Part shown: piece after piece, positions 1 through 8,573 of the stretch
Position numbering within the stretch: position 1 is the first letter of the stretch
How the letters are laid out: each line of letters begins with the position of its first letter
NCBI RefSeq assembly: GCF_014638095.1
Contig: NZ_BMFH01000001.1
Span: forward strand, 682,001 to 746,000
DNA from: Muriicola marianensis
GTDB taxonomy: Bacteria; Bacteroidota; Bacteroidia; Flavobacteriales; Flavobacteriaceae
DNA: 64,000 nucleotides
Reading direction: 5' to 3'
Made by a program: the position numbers and the translations under genes
The notes under the pieces: generated by a model
What the model was told of the DNA's origin: nothing
The model's input: only the letters and a program-made list of their open reading frames with translations
Databases searched by the model: none

Positions 1-1
1 A

Positions 2-463
2 AAGGTACTGGATGCGGGGAAAGAATACGGTATAAAGCCTATCGGGCTGGCCGCCAGGGACACGCTGCGCCTTGAAATGGGGTATTGCCTCTACGGCAAC
101 GATATTGATGAGAGTACGTCTCCGCTGGAAGCCGGACTCGGATGGATCACCAAGTTCGCCAAAGAGGATTTTGTCAATAAGGAAGGCCTCGAACAACAGA
201 AAAAAGAAGGCATCAAAAGGAAGCTGGTGGCTTTTGAATTAAAGGATCGGGGGATCCCGAGACAGGGGTACCCTATCCTCGATTCGGCCGGTAATGAGAT
301 CGGGCAGGTGACCTCCGGTACGATGTCCCCTTCTCTGGGAAAAGGAATAGGTCTTGGGTATGTACCCATCGAACATGCTTCAGCCGGTTCCGAGATCAGG
401 ATCCAGATCCGGAAAAATGCCATGGAGGCCTCAATCGTAAAACTACCCTTCTACAAGGGCTGA
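2..463 (+). CDS. gcvT: Aminomethyltransferase GcvT (glycine cleavage T protein), 3' part only
   Basis: The reading frame is open from the left edge of the window, so the N-terminal part of the gene is missing. The visible part contains the C-terminal folate-binding/barrel region of Gcv[13 protein letters not shown], the LYGNDID motif, SPLEAGLGW and the [19 protein letters not shown] block are typical. GcvT transfers the aminomethyl group of the H-protein lipoyl arm to tetrahydrofolate, releasing ammonia, in cytoplasmic glycine catabolism. An ATG at 77 is internal and should not be taken as the start. The next gene follows after 27 bases on the same strand, so they may be co-transcribed. Confidence 0.95.
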   Translation, partial: KVLDAGKEYGIKPIGLAARDTLRLEMGYCLYGNDIDESTSPLEAGLGWITKFAKEDFVNKEGLEQQKKEGIKRKLVAFELKDRGIPRQGYPILDSAGNEIGQVTSGTMSPSLGKGIGLGYVPIEHASAGSEIRIQIRKNAMEASIVKLPFYKG

Positions 464-490
464 GAGGATAGAGGGAAGCAGGAAGGAACG

Positions 491-1318
491 GTGCAAGTAG
501 ATTCAAAGAAAATACTGATCTTAGGTGCGAGCGGGTTCATTGGGAATGCGCTGTACAAGGAACTGTGTAATTACTACGATACCTATGGCACCTATTTCTC
601 TTCCAGAAATGGCTTTGCCTCCAACAAGCAATTCTTCCAGTACGATATGCAGGAAGACGATGTGTATCAGCTTCTTGAAAGGATTCGCCCCAATATTGTG
701 ATCTCAGCGCTTCGCGGGGATTTCCCAGCTCAGGTACAGGCTCATGAACACCTGGTGGAATACGTGGCAAAACACCCCTGCCGACTGTACTTTCTCTCCT
801 CGGCAAACGTTTTTGACGCCTATAGTAAATTCCCTTCCTACGAATATGACAAGACCCTTTCCGAAAGCATTTACGGAAGGTTGAAGATCAAGATCGAGAA
901 TATGTTGCTAAGGCTTCCAAAAAAGAAAGCGTGCATCCTGAGGCTGCCGATGGTCTTTGGAAACGCCTCCCCCCGCATACGGGAAATCAAACAGGCTATC
1001 TGGAACAATGAACCCATTGAGGTCTTCCCCAACCTGATCATCAACGTGACGGATGACAACAAGCTCAGCCAGCAGGTCCACTATCTGGTCAACCGGAATA
1101 AAACCGGGATCTTTCACCTGGGCAGTTCTGACCTCGTACACCACGAGGATTTCCTCAGGGATATCATAGATCGGGTAGGGAGTTTCAACCCAATCTTCAA
1201 ACGTGTCTTTACCACGAATGAAGAACGCTATCTGGCAGTGCTGCCCAAAGACAATCTCCTCCCTAAAAACCTCCGCTTTACTTGCCAGGAGATCATCGAC
1301 CATCACGTCATGGGATAA
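491..1318 (+). CDS. NAD-dependent epimerase/reductase, RmlD-like
   Basis: 275 residues with an N-terminal Rossmann glycine motif, GASGFIGNAL, at about residues 12-21, and an SDR-type core (YFLSSANVF; YxxxK-like YGRLKIKIE; ILRLPMVFG). The overall pattern is closest to the RmlD/dTDP-4-dehydrorhamnose reductase branch of extended short-chain dehydrogenases, but substrate residues cannot be assigned. The start is GTG at 491, because the Rossmann strand begins about seven residues later and no upstream ATG is available. It sits 27 bases behind gcvT. The exact substrate is unknown; a nucleotide sugar or a modified cofactor is possible. Confidence 0.75.
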   Translation: MQVDSKKILILGASGFIGNALYKELCNYYDTYGTYFSSRNGFASNKQFFQYDMQEDDVYQLLERIRPNIVISALRGDFPAQVQAHEHLVEYVAKHPCRLYFLSSANVFDAYSKFPSYEYDKTLSESIYGRLKIKIENMLLRLPKKKACILRLPMVFGNASPRIREIKQAIWNNEPIEVFPNLIINVTDDNKLSQQVHYLVNRNKTGIFHLGSSDLVHHEDFLRDIIDRVGSFNPIFKRVFTTNEERYLAVLPKDNLLPKNLRFTCQEIIDHHVMG

Positions 1319-1424
1319 TGAACATCCTGTGAACCGTTCCCTTTAAAGGTTTTTACTCGTATCTTAGAGGTGATCCCTCTTTCGGCAAGAGAGGCGATTT
1401 GTCGAATAAAATAAAATCAAAACC

Positions 1425-1712
1425 ATGGAAAAACTACAGCCCGCTGACATCGAAAAAAGACTGCAGTCATTGGATGGATGGGAATTCAACGACAACGCAA
1501 TCGAAACCTCTTTAGAATTTAAGAACTTCAAGGAGGCCTTCACGGTCATGACGCGCATCGCCTTTGAATGCGAGGCACAGAATCATCACCCGGACTGGAG
1601 CAATGTGTATAATTCCCTCCAAATCCGCCTGAACACACATGATGCAGGAGGGGTAACAGAGAAGGATTTTACCCTGGCAAAAGCCATTGAGAACATCATC
1701 GAGAGCGAGTGA
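1425..1712 (+). CDS. 4a-hydroxytetrahydrobiopterin dehydratase (pterin-4-alpha-carbinolamine dehydratase)
   Basis: 95 residues, the normal size of the family. The active-site stretch reads NHHPDWSNVYNSL, with the conserved His-His-Pro and Trp, followed by LNTHDAGGVTEKD, which supplies the second conserved histidine region. The enzyme dehydrates 4a-hydroxytetrahydrobiopterin, recycling the pterin cofactor of aromatic amino acid hydroxylases; no hydroxylase gene is in the window. It lies alone between two same-strand genes with gaps of 106 and 76 bases. Confidence 0.92.
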   Translation: MEKLQPADIEKRLQSLDGWEFNDNAIETSLEFKNFKEAFTVMTRIAFECEAQNHHPDWSNVYNSLQIRLNTHDAGGVTEKDFTLAKAIENIIESE

Positions 1713-1731
1713 TTACAGAGATCTCACCCCC

Positions 1732-1761
1732 TTGAGATAGCTAAAATAATCATTACATTTG
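1732..1761 (+). promoter_or_regulatory. Bacteroidota-type promoter of the YebC-family gene
   Basis: TTG at 1732-1734, a 19-base spacer and TACATTTG at 1754-1761 match the -33 (TTG) and -7 (TAnnTTTG) elements of the main Bacteroidota sigma factor. Transcription would begin near 1767, leaving a leader of about 20 bases before the ATG at 1789. This placement argues against the upstream in-frame TTG at 1759 being a start codon, since it lies inside the -7 element. Confidence 0.65.
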
Positions 1762-1788
1762 CCCCGGTTTTTACTGAGTTTTTATCCT

Positions 1789-2499
1789 ATGGGAAGAGCA
1801 TTTGAATTCCGAAAAGCACGTAAATTAAAGCGTTGGTCAGCCATGTCGAAGGCCTTTACCCGAATCGGGAAGGATATAGTCATGGCGGTGAAAGAAGGAG
1901 GACCTGATCCCGATTCGAATTCCCGTCTTCGTGCTGTGATACAGAATGCGAAGTCTGTGAACATGCCCAAGGACAATATTGAAAGGGCTATCAAAAGAGC
2001 TACGGATAAATCACAGGGCGATTACAAGGAAGTCCTTTTTGAAGGCTACGCCCCTCACGGGATCGCCATCCTTATAGAAACAGCCACGGATAACAACACG
2101 CGAACCGTAGCGAATATTCGCAGTTATTTCAACAAATGCAACGGCAGCCTGGGAGTCTCCGGATCGGTGGAATTCATGTTCGATCACACCTGTCACTTCC
2201 GGATAGATCCCGGGGATTTGGATCCGGAGGAACTGGAACTCGACATGATCGACTTTGGGGCCGAAGAGGTCTTCGAGGACGAGGATGGCATCATGATCTA
2301 CGCTCCGTTCGAGAGTTTCGGGGCCATACAGAAAGAACTGGAGGCAAGGGAAATAGAGATCCTCTCCTCGGGCTTTGAGCGCATTCCCCAGGTCACCAAG
2401 GAACTTACCCCGGAAGAAGCAGAAGACGTGGAAAAACTGCTTGAGAAGATCGAGGAGGACGACGATGTCCAGAACGTCTACCACACCATGAAGGAATAA
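1789..2499 (+). CDS. YebC/PmpR family DNA-binding transcriptional regulator
   Basis: 236 residues from the ATG at 1789 (MGRAFEFRKARK), a typical start and length for the YebC/TACO1 family. Recognisable blocks are the N-terminal basic helical domain (AMSKAFTRIGKDI; NSRLRAVIQNAKSVNMPKDNIERAIKRA) and the following alpha/beta domains (EVLFEGYAPHGIAILIE; TDNNTRTVANIRSYFNK). Family members act either as DNA-binding regulators or, more recently described, as factors that relieve ribosome stalling; the sequence does not decide between them. An upstream in-frame TTG falls inside the promoter and is rejected as a start. Confidence 0.92.
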   Translation: MGRAFEFRKARKLKRWSAMSKAFTRIGKDIVMAVKEGGPDPDSNSRLRAVIQNAKSVNMPKDNIERAIKRATDKSQGDYKEVLFEGYAPHGIAILIETATDNNTRTVANIRSYFNKCNGSLGVSGSVEFMFDHTCHFRIDPGDLDPEELELDMIDFGAEEVFEDEDGIMIYAPFESFGAIQKELEAREIEILSSGFERIPQVTKELTPEEAEDVEKLLEKIEEDDDVQNVYHTMKE

Positions 2500-2608
2500 A
2501 CCCCTGCATCTTCATTTCGACCTTCATATTCCAAAGATTTTAAAGAATCTGCTGCATATTTATTCTTCCGGCATGACGGATATCATAGGATAGTATTCCG
2601 GTAGGGAT

Positions 2609-2616
2609 TAGCTTTG
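2609..2616 (+). promoter_or_regulatory. Possible -7 promoter element for the lipoprotein gene
   Basis: TAGCTTTG matches TAnnTTTG and lies 75 bases before the ATG at 2691. No good TTG -33 element is seen at the usual distance, so this is tentative. Confidence 0.35.
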
Positions 2617-2690
2617 ATTTTGTATACCGAACCCATTACCTTCCTGTAGGAAGGAAGTTGAAATTCCTGATTAACCCAAAACCATGGACC

Positions 2691-3179
2691 ATGAAATGGA
2701 AAACCCTTTTACTCCGGACCATGGCCGTTTTTGTCATCTTCTTTATCGCCGGATGTGATTCCGGAAATGGGGATGATCCCAAGACTGATTGTGGCCCCAG
2801 CTACTGTATCAGTGACCTGGCCGGTACATGGAATGCCACTGAACTGACATTCTCAGCTTGCAGTGGAGAAGGCTTTTTTGACCTCATCGCAGAAGGGGGT
2901 TCTGCTTCCCTGGTCATTCAAACGAATGGAAGGTTCACACTCACAGTCACTTTCCCGGATGGGAGCGAAACGTTTACCGGAAGGATGTACTTTGAAGACA
3001 GTACCTTTTTTGCCATTCAATTTGATGAAGATCCGCCAGACGATCCAACGTATTTCGGAGACACCCTCTCTGGAAATACCTTTAGGCTGAACGGTGGACC
3101 AGAGACTGCAGAATTCGACTTTAACGATGATGGGAATGATGAATGTGCATCTGTTGACCTCACTGTAGTTAAATCTTAA
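2691..3179 (+). CDS. Lipocalin-like lipoprotein of unknown function
   Basis: 162 residues from the ATG at 2691. The N-terminus is a lipoprotein signal peptide: basic MKWKTLLLR, a hydrophobic stretch and the lipobox IAGC followed by DSGNGDD, which in Bacteroidota favours surface export. The mature part starts with a cysteine-bearing segment (DCGPSYCISDLAGTW) and has alternating strands such as GRFTLTVTFPDG and FTGRMYFEDS, resembling small lipocalin-like beta-barrel proteins that start with a LxGTW motif. An in-frame TTG 33 bases upstream would put a polar extension before the signal peptide and is less likely. Followed by a strong hairpin terminator. Confidence 0.65.
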   Translation: MKWKTLLLRTMAVFVIFFIAGCDSGNGDDPKTDCGPSYCISDLAGTWNATELTFSACSGEGFFDLIAEGGSASLVIQTNGRFTLTVTFPDGSETFTGRMYFEDSTFFAIQFDEDPPDDPTYFGDTLSGNTFRLNGGPETAEFDFNDDGNDECASVDLTVVKS

Positions 3180-3205
3180 GAGGGGCACAGCTGCCAATGA
3201 GAACA

Positions 3206-3247
3206 TACCCCCAACTCTGATGATTATTTCCCTGAGAGTTGGGGGTA
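3206..3247. terminator. Bidirectional hairpin terminator between convergent genes
   Basis: A perfect 13-base inverted repeat (3206-3218 and 3235-3247, arm TACCCCCAACTCT) with a 16-base loop lies between the stop codons of two convergent genes at 3179 and 3252. It is followed by T-rich sequence on both strands, though without long T runs. Confidence 0.75.
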
Positions 3248-3251
3248 CTGT

Positions 3252-3791
3252 TTATTCACCCTCTCGGCGTACTTTTCCCCTTACTCCTTTGTAGAAAGTC
3301 ATATAATCAGAAATATCTTTATCAGGATCTCCTGTAGGAACTACGGGATCTGAGATCCTGACCTGCTTTTTTCCGTAATCGAAGGCGATCATAACAATGG
3401 GAACCCCAGCCCCTAAAGCCATATGGTAAAAGCCTGTTCGCCATTTCAACACCTTCTTGCGGGTTCCTTCAGGAGCCAATGCCAAACGAAACTGCTCTTT
3501 TTCCCGGAACAGCCTTATCACCTGGGCGACCGTATCCTGATTGGAATGCTGGTCTACGGGTGCTCCCCCCGTCCATCTGAAAAACCACCCGAAAGGGCCA
3601 GAGAAGAGGCTTTTCTTCCCTATATAATTTACCTCCAGATTTAGAATTTTACGAACGAGAAGCCCCAGCGGAAAATCGACCCAACTGGTGTGAGGAACTA
3701 CAATGATCACGCACTTATCCAGATCAGGTGCCTTGCCCATGAGCTTCCATCCCATGATCCTGAAATATATAAATGAGGCAATTTTGCGCAT
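3252..3791 (-). CDS. 1-acyl-sn-glycerol-3-phosphate acyltransferase-like (PlsC family)
   Basis: 179 residues. The acyltransferase motif I is VPHTSWVDF (His-x4-Asp) near residue 33, and motif III is APEGTRKK near residue 108, both as expected for glycerolipid acyltransferases; a later AGVPIVMIAFDYGKK matches the final motif. The protein is short, with little hydrophobic N-terminal sequence, typical of the compact PlsC-like proteins of Bacteroidota. It may esterify lysophosphatidic acid or ornithine/glycine lipids at the inner membrane. It lies 67 bases downstream of kdnB on the same strand and could be the last gene of that lipopolysaccharide-related operon. Confidence 0.8.
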   Translation of the reverse strand: MRKIASFIYFRIMGWKLMGKAPDLDKCVIIVVPHTSWVDFPLGLLVRKILNLEVNYIGKKSLFSGPFGWFFRWTGGAPVDQHSNQDTVAQVIRLFREKEQFRLALAPEGTRKKVLKWRTGFYHMALGAGVPIVMIAFDYGKKQVRISDPVVPTGDPDKDISDYMTFYKGVRGKVRREGE

Positions 3792-3858
3792 AAATCTGGC
3801 CTTTCCGGGTCAACGTCCCTGTTAAAAATGCAAATTTAGTAAGCATTCTCGGAATTTG

Positions 3859-4986
3859 TCAGATCTGCTGGAAAATCCTTCTCAGATGTTCCGGACCAAC
3901 TTTGGAATTCCAGTCTTTCCCCAGGGCATTTTCCCACAGGGGTTTCATACTGAGGGAAACAGAGATCATCGTATCCATCTCAGTTTCAGAAAGCGACTTG
4001 CACAGTCCGGTGGGTAAAGATATGCGGTGCTTGTTCATCATGCTGTTGAACATTTCCACTCCTGCCGGGTAGTATTCCTCCAGGTGCCGGAAGACCAGAC
4101 AATTTCCGATTCCGTGCTTGACTCCCAGAACATAGGAGAGACCATAACTCAATGCATGAGCAACACCTACCTGAGAATAGGCAATACTCATCCCTCCATG
4201 CCAGGATGCCATCATGAGCTTATCCCTGGATTCTTCCTCGGTGAGATCTCCCAGAAAGACCTCTTTACAGAGGTCGAAGGCCTTTTCCCCATAGCTCTGG
4301 CTGAAGGCGTTTAGATAGGTCCCGTTGAGAGACTCTACACAATGAATAAAACAGTCCATCCCCGTATAGAACCACTGGTCTTTCGGGACGCCTTTGGTGA
4401 GATCGGGGTCCAGGATCACCTGGTCAAATGGCGTAAAATCCGAATTGATGCCGAGTTTTCTGTTGGGCCCCAGCAGGACGGCCGTTCGGGATACTTCTGC
4501 CCCGGTCCCGCTAATGGTCGGTATTCCGACATGGTAGACTCCGGGCTTTTCGATCAGATCCCACCCCTGGTATTGATGGGCACTCCCCTTGTTGGTGAGC
4601 ATGAGGGCGACAGCTTTCGACAGGTCGAGCAGGGTACCACCCCCAATCCCGACAATCCCCGATGGAAGCTCCGAGTATTCTTCCCTGATAAGGTCTACCA
4701 GAGCGTCGACCTGTTGTGTTTTGGGTTCCTCTTCTGCAGAGACAAAGATGATCTTATCGTTAAACATCAAAGGTACTCGGGCAATCAGATCTCCCCTTTC
4801 GAAGACCTCATCGATCAGAAAGATGACGGGCGCTTCCGCATTTCGCCTTTTGGGCAACAGGATATCACCTAACTGGTCAAAACTTCCCTTTCCAAACACC
4901 ACACGGGGGACCATTGGAAAATTCTTGTAGCCAATCGACTTAGTTCTATTTGTATTGCTCACTGCTATGTTTTTCTTCACGTCCAT
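3859..4986 (-). CDS. kdnB: Iron-containing alcohol dehydrogenase, probable 3-deoxy-D-manno-octulosonate 8-oxidase KdnB
   Basis: 375 residues of the iron-dependent alcohol dehydrogenase fold. The N-terminal nucleotide domain shows GIGGGTLLDLSKAVA at about residue 112, and the metal domain shows TISGTGAEVSRTAVL and the ligands in DCFIHCVES and HALSYGLSYVLGVKHGIGN. The closeness to kdsB, and the sequence style (FGKGSFDQLGDIL near the N-terminus), fit KdnB, which oxidises the C8 hydroxyl of Kdo so that KdnA can aminate it to Kdo8N, a lipopolysaccharide inner-core sugar. KdnA is not in the window. Only 7 bases separate it from the HAD gene upstream. Confidence 0.78.
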   Translation of the reverse strand: MDVKKNIAVSNTNRTKSIGYKNFPMVPRVVFGKGSFDQLGDILLPKRRNAEAPVIFLIDEVFERGDLIARVPLMFNDKIIFVSAEEEPKTQQVDALVDLIREEYSELPSGIVGIGGGTLLDLSKAVALMLTNKGSAHQYQGWDLIEKPGVYHVGIPTISGTGAEVSRTAVLLGPNRKLGINSDFTPFDQVILDPDLTKGVPKDQWFYTGMDCFIHCVESLNGTYLNAFSQSYGEKAFDLCKEVFLGDLTEEESRDKLMMASWHGGMSIAYSQVGVAHALSYGLSYVLGVKHGIGNCLVFRHLEEYYPAGVEMFNSMMNKHRISLPTGLCKSLSETEMDTMISVSLSMKPLWENALGKDWNSKVGPEHLRRIFQQI

Positions 4987-4993
4987 AAATCGG

Positions 4994-5692
4994 CTACAGA
5001 TATTTTAGGAGTTCTTTGATCCCATTGAGGGTAAGGTGATTATTATCATGCGAATCAGGGTCGACTTCCTCATGAGCCCACGTAGTATGGAAGGGAACGT
5101 GTACCGCTGTCCCTCCAAGGGCGAGGATCGGTAATACATCAGACTTTAGTGAATTCCCGACCATCAGGAATTCTTCGATATCTATTTCGAGATGATCCAG
5201 TAAATTTTTGTAATTCATTTCCTTTTTATCGCTGAGCACCTCCACGTGATGGAAGTATTTCGAGAGCCCGGATCGTTCCAGCTTCCTTTCCTGATCCAGC
5301 AGGTCGCCTTTAGTCAAAACGATCAACCTGTACTTTTCTGAAAGCACGCTGAGGACCTCTTCCACGTCATCCAGTAACTCCACCGGGTGGGCGATCATCT
5401 TTTTACCCAGATTCAGGATCTTGGATAAGGTTGTCTGGGAAACCTGGTTATTTGAAAGATCGAGGGCCGACTCGATCATGGATAGTGTAAAGCTCTTGAT
5501 TCCGTATCCATAAAGATCCAGGTTGTTGATCTCTGTCCTGAACAACTCCTGATCGATCTTATTCTTGGTCTCATAGTGTTCCAGGAGGGAGGTAAATTCT
5601 TCTTCGGCCTCCCTGAAATAAGTCTCGTTCACCCAAAGGGTGTCATCGGCATCAAAACCGATCACTCTTATCTTTTTTAAGTCTATCTCCAT
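4994..5692 (-). CDS. HAD-superfamily hydrolase in the Kdo operon
   Basis: 232 residues with all haloacid dehalogenase motifs: motif I DADDTLW near residue 15 (the first Asp is the nucleophile), motif II VLTKGD near residue 125, and motifs III/IV KEMNYKN and [10 protein letters not shown] helical cap sits between motif I and II, placing it near the YjjG/haloacid dehalogenase-like subfamily rather than the capless KdsC type. Its start overlaps the end of kdsB by 10 bases and it precedes kdnB by 7, so it is translationally coupled to Kdo8N biosynthesis. It could dephosphorylate a sugar acid or act as a house-cleaning phosphatase; the substrate is not deducible. Confidence 0.85.
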   Translation of the reverse strand: MEIDLKKIRVIGFDADDTLWVNETYFREAEEEFTSLLEHYETKNKIDQELFRTEINNLDLYGYGIKSFTLSMIESALDLSNNQVSQTTLSKILNLGKKMIAHPVELLDDVEEVLSVLSEKYRLIVLTKGDLLDQERKLERSGLSKYFHHVEVLSDKKEMNYKNLLDHLEIDIEEFLMVGNSLKSDVLPILALGGTAVHVPFHTTWAHEEVDPDSHDNNHLTLNGIKELLKYL

Positions 5693-6420
5693 GCCGCCTT
5701 CGCTTTTGCCAGGTCCTCCGGGGTATCAATCTCAATACCGGTTACACGGGTTTCGACCATTTTTATCTTTTTGCCGTATTCCAAAAACCTGATGGCCTCT
5801 ATTTTCTCCGCTGCCTCCAGAGGAAGCATGGGCAGTTGAGCGAAGTCGAGGACGGCCTGTTTTCGGAAAGCATATACTCCCTTGTGTTTGTAGTAGGCAG
5901 GTGAAAAATCAACCGCCCTCGGATAGGGAATCACCGACCGTGAAAAATAAAGGGCGAAATTACGCTTATCGACGATCACCTTCACGGTATTGGGGTTCTC
6001 TATATCGTCCTTTTCCGTAATCCTGGTCATAAGGGAAGCAAGGTCGATCTCACTGTCTTTGTCCTTCCTGAATACCTCTATGAGCCCGGAAAGGCTCTCC
6101 CGGTCCGTAAAAGGTTCATCGCCCTGTACATTGACCACGATGTCTATGTCCATTTCCTGAACGGCCTCAGCGATCCTGTCACTTCCGCATTCGTGTTCCT
6201 TAAGGCTCATCATGGCCTTGCCTCCGCAATCGACAATGGTATCATATATCAAAGCGCTGTCGGTGACCACATAGACCTCGTCAAAGAGACGCGTTTTCAC
6301 AGCTGCCTCATAGGTCCTGACGATCACGGGTTTCCCCCCCAGGTCCTGCATGAGCTTTCCCGGGAAGCGGGAGGCCGCATATCGCGCAGGAATCATGGCT
6401 ATTATCTTCATAGTCTGCAA
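5683..6420 (-). CDS. kdsB: 3-deoxy-manno-octulosonate cytidylyltransferase (CMP-Kdo/Kdo8N synthetase)
   Basis: 245 residues. The N-terminal nucleotide-binding motif [15 protein letters not shown] and the later NVQGDEPF motif are diagnostic of KdsB, which uses CTP to activate Kdo for transfer to lipid A. The enzyme is cytoplasmic. Its coupling with kdnB suggests that the activated sugar may be 8-amino-Kdo, as in Shewanella, where KdsB accepts that substrate. The ATG at 6414 ([11 protein letters not shown]) is an equally good start, two codons in from the first ATG. It is preceded by a DUF4126 gene 9 bases away. Confidence 0.93.
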   Translation of the reverse strand: MQTMKIIAMIPARYAASRFPGKLMQDLGGKPVIVRTYEAAVKTRLFDEVYVVTDSALIYDTIVDCGGKAMMSLKEHECGSDRIAEAVQEMDIDIVVNVQGDEPFTDRESLSGLIEVFRKDKDSEIDLASLMTRITEKDDIENPNTVKVIVDKRNFALYFSRSVIPYPRAVDFSPAYYKHKGVYAFRKQAVLDFAQLPMLPLEAAEKIEAIRFLEYGKKIKMVETRVTGIEIDTPEDLAKAKAAWR

Positions 6421-6429
6421 AGGAATGGA

Positions 6430-7002
6430 TTATTTTTTACTCAGCCTCGGCCTCAATTTCCTGTAGATCGTAAAGATAAAGATCAGCAGGATAATAACGA
6501 GGACAGAGGCTATTACTGGTGCCAGGATGGATACGACCGAAAATAGCAGGGATGTGATCGTTTCTAAAAAAGAAATAACAGGGTTCCCGAATCCCGCCGT
6601 TGTCGCAGTTGAGGTGAGTCTTCCTGTAGCCGAGGCGCCCTTGATCGCTGCAGCGGTCCCACCCCCGGCTATGATGGCCAGAGACCAGGTAACCAGGGGA
6701 TCCAGATCTGCGACTGTGGCAACCATAACGGCTGTCCCCGCAATCGTTGCCAGTGGCAGCGCTATACTGTCCAAAAGGTTATCCACATAGGGTATAAAAT
6801 ATGCGAATATTTCCACAGCGGTAGCCACCCCCAGAGTAACCAGTGCCGGGATGCTGCCAATCCAGTTCCAACTGTCATTAAGCTCCCATAGACCAAAATA
6901 GGATGCCAGGCTGAGGGCAAAGAGAGGCAGGAAGACCCGAAACCCCACCGAAGCGGCCAGGCCAACTCCCAAAAAGATACTGATCATGGTCTCTGAGGTC
7001 AT
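6430..7002 (-). CDS. DUF4126 family integral membrane protein
   Basis: 190 residues, mostly hydrophobic, with about five or six transmembrane segments; glycine- and alanine-rich helices (AIIAGGGTAAAIKGASATGR) and a conserved N-terminal GVGLAASVGFRVFLPLF. These match the DUF4126 family, whose function is not established. The C-terminus is short and basic (YRKLRPRLSKK), so it is likely cytoplasmic. It stands first in the block leading to kdsB, with a 9-base gap. Confidence 0.8.
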   Translation of the reverse strand: MTSETMISIFLGVGLAASVGFRVFLPLFALSLASYFGLWELNDSWNWIGSIPALVTLGVATAVEIFAYFIPYVDNLLDSIALPLATIAGTAVMVATVADLDPLVTWSLAIIAGGGTAAAIKGASATGRLTSTATTAGFGNPVISFLETITSLLFSVVSILAPVIASVLVIILLIFIFTIYRKLRPRLSKK

Positions 7003-7036
7003 CTGCGTCCTATCTACCCTCTAAATTAACGTATTA

Positions 7037-8470
7037 TCAGTTGACAAAAAAATCGTCCTTAAATCCTATCAAATAAAGCTTTTCCCGGGCTCTGGTCACC
7101 GCAGTGTACAGCCATCGGAAATACTCCCTGTCGGGTCCGGAAGGCAAATAGGGCTGTTCCACAAAGACCGTATGCCACTGACCTCCCTGTGATTTATGAC
7201 AGGTGATGGCGTAGGAAAATTTTACCTGGAGCGCATTAAAGAAGGGATTGTTCTTCACGGCGAGGAATTTCTTGTATTTTGAGGTCTCCTGAGCGTAGTC
7301 CTTGAGCACCTCCTGATACAGCCTGTTGCCGTCCTCATATGAGAGAGAAGGGGTTTCTGCCGTCAGGGTATCGAGCAGCAAAACGGTCTCAAAAGGCTTT
7401 TGTTCCGGGTAATCAGACATCCTGACCTTAACCTCGGCGAACCGGAAACCGTACAACTCCTTAAAGGCAAAGATCTCGAGTACCTCAATGATATCCCCGT
7501 TCGCTATAAAACCAGCGGCCGACTTAGGGTTCAGCCAGAAGTAGTTATTCTTGACCACCATGAGGTAGTCCCCGGGTGAGAGATCGTGTTCCAGAAAAAG
7601 GATACGCTTTCTGATGTTCTCATTGTAAAGATTGGCCCTTTTATTCGACCGGACAATAAGGGCTGTCTCCTCCTTTCCCTGGGAGGCATAGGCATCTTCA
7701 ATGGCATCCTGAATGGCATACCCATCCACCAGCCGAATGATATCGGTAAAGGATTGCAGCTTGAACCGAAAATTGTCAAAGATGGAAGCGTCCAGATCCT
7801 CCCTCAAACGTGTGGCGTTGTCCAAAATACCGGAATCCTGTACCTGCCGCACCACTTCATCGAGTTCAATGGCAGTGACCTCCTTTGAGTAACGCGACTT
7901 AAGCTGATGCTCGTCCAGGGCCGGACTCAGAGTGAGCTTTACCGGAGGTAGCTGGGCCGTGTCTCCGATAAGAATGAGTTTGCACTGGTGTCCGGAGTAC
8001 ACATACTGGATCAGGTCGTCCAGGAGGGAGCCATTTTCAAAAAGTTTGCTGTCTGCCGGGGTATCCGGGATCATGGAGGCTTCATCCACTATAAAGACCG
8101 TATTGCGATGCTTGTTGGGAGCGAGTACAAATTGTACTCCCCCACCCTTCTGCTTTTTGGGAAAATAGATCTTCCTGTGGATCGTATAAGCCTGGGTCTT
8201 GGCGTAACCGGCCATCACCTTGGCCGCCCTTCCCGTCGGCGCCATCAATACAGCCTTGAGTTTGGTGTTCCAGAGATTGGTGACGAGATCTCCTACTATA
8301 GTGGTCTTTCCCGTACCTGCAAAACCTTTGAGGAGGAATAAGGTATCAGGGCTGCGATCCAGTAAAAATTCAGACAGGAGTTGCAGGGTAATATCCTGTT
8401 TGGCGGTGGGATTGTGCGGAAATTTTTCCCTGAGTAAAGCGTAAAATGAGGCCGGGGTGGTGGTCGCCAT
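7037..8470 (-). CDS. RecD-like/Dda-type superfamily 1 DNA helicase
   Basis: 477 residues. Walker A GFAGTGKTT is at residues 49-57, Walker B appears as VFIVDEASM, followed by LILIGDTAQLPPV (motif III). Near the C-terminus, YAITCHKSQGGQW and YTAVTRAREKLYLI are motifs V and VI of the UvrD_C_2 domain. This is an SF1B helicase of the RecD2/Dda type, expected to unwind DNA 5' to 3' in repair or recombination. There is no RecBC-type partner nearby. The ATG at 8470 lies only a few bases from a predicted promoter, so translation may be almost leaderless. Confidence 0.88.
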   Translation of the reverse strand: MATTTPASFYALLREKFPHNPTAKQDITLQLLSEFLLDRSPDTLFLLKGFAGTGKTTIVGDLVTNLWNTKLKAVLMAPTGRAAKVMAGYAKTQAYTIHRKIYFPKKQKGGGVQFVLAPNKHRNTVFIVDEASMIPDTPADSKLFENGSLLDDLIQYVYSGHQCKLILIGDTAQLPPVKLTLSPALDEHQLKSRYSKEVTAIELDEVVRQVQDSGILDNATRLREDLDASIFDNFRFKLQSFTDIIRLVDGYAIQDAIEDAYASQGKEETALIVRSNKRANLYNENIRKRILFLEHDLSPGDYLMVVKNNYFWLNPKSAAGFIANGDIIEVLEIFAFKELYGFRFAEVKVRMSDYPEQKPFETVLLLDTLTAETPSLSYEDGNRLYQEVLKDYAQETSKYKKFLAVKNNPFFNALQVKFSYAITCHKSQGGQWHTVFVEQPYLPSGPDREYFRWLYTAVTRAREKLYLIGFKDDFFVN

Positions 8471-8477
8471 AGAAGCT

Positions 8478-8505
8478 CAAAGATAAAGAGGATTTTCTAC
8501 CTCAA
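8478..8505 (-). promoter_or_regulatory. Bacteroidota-type promoter of the helicase gene
   Basis: On the minus strand, TATCTTTG (8485-8478) is preceded by TTG (8505-8503) with a 17-base spacer. Transcription would start near 8472, two bases from the ATG, predicting a leaderless or very short-leader mRNA. Confidence 0.55.
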
Positions 8506-8510
8506 ACCCT

Positions 8511-8539
8511 TTTGCGATTAAAAAAAAATTGTAGTTTTG
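8511..8539 (+). promoter_or_regulatory. Bacteroidota-type promoter of the 8574 gene cluster
   Basis: TTTG at 8511-8514, a 17-base spacer and TAGTTTTG at 8532-8539 match -33 and -7 elements. Transcription would begin near 8546, giving a leader of about 28 bases before the ATG at 8574. It lies back to back with the helicase promoter. Confidence 0.6.
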
Positions 8540-8573
8540 TTGGAACCGCTAAATCTAACTAACAAAAGTTCTG

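Noticed and set aside
1759-1788. TTG start giving a 10-residue longer YebC protein
   Set aside because: It lies within the -7 promoter element, and homologues begin MGRAFEFRK.
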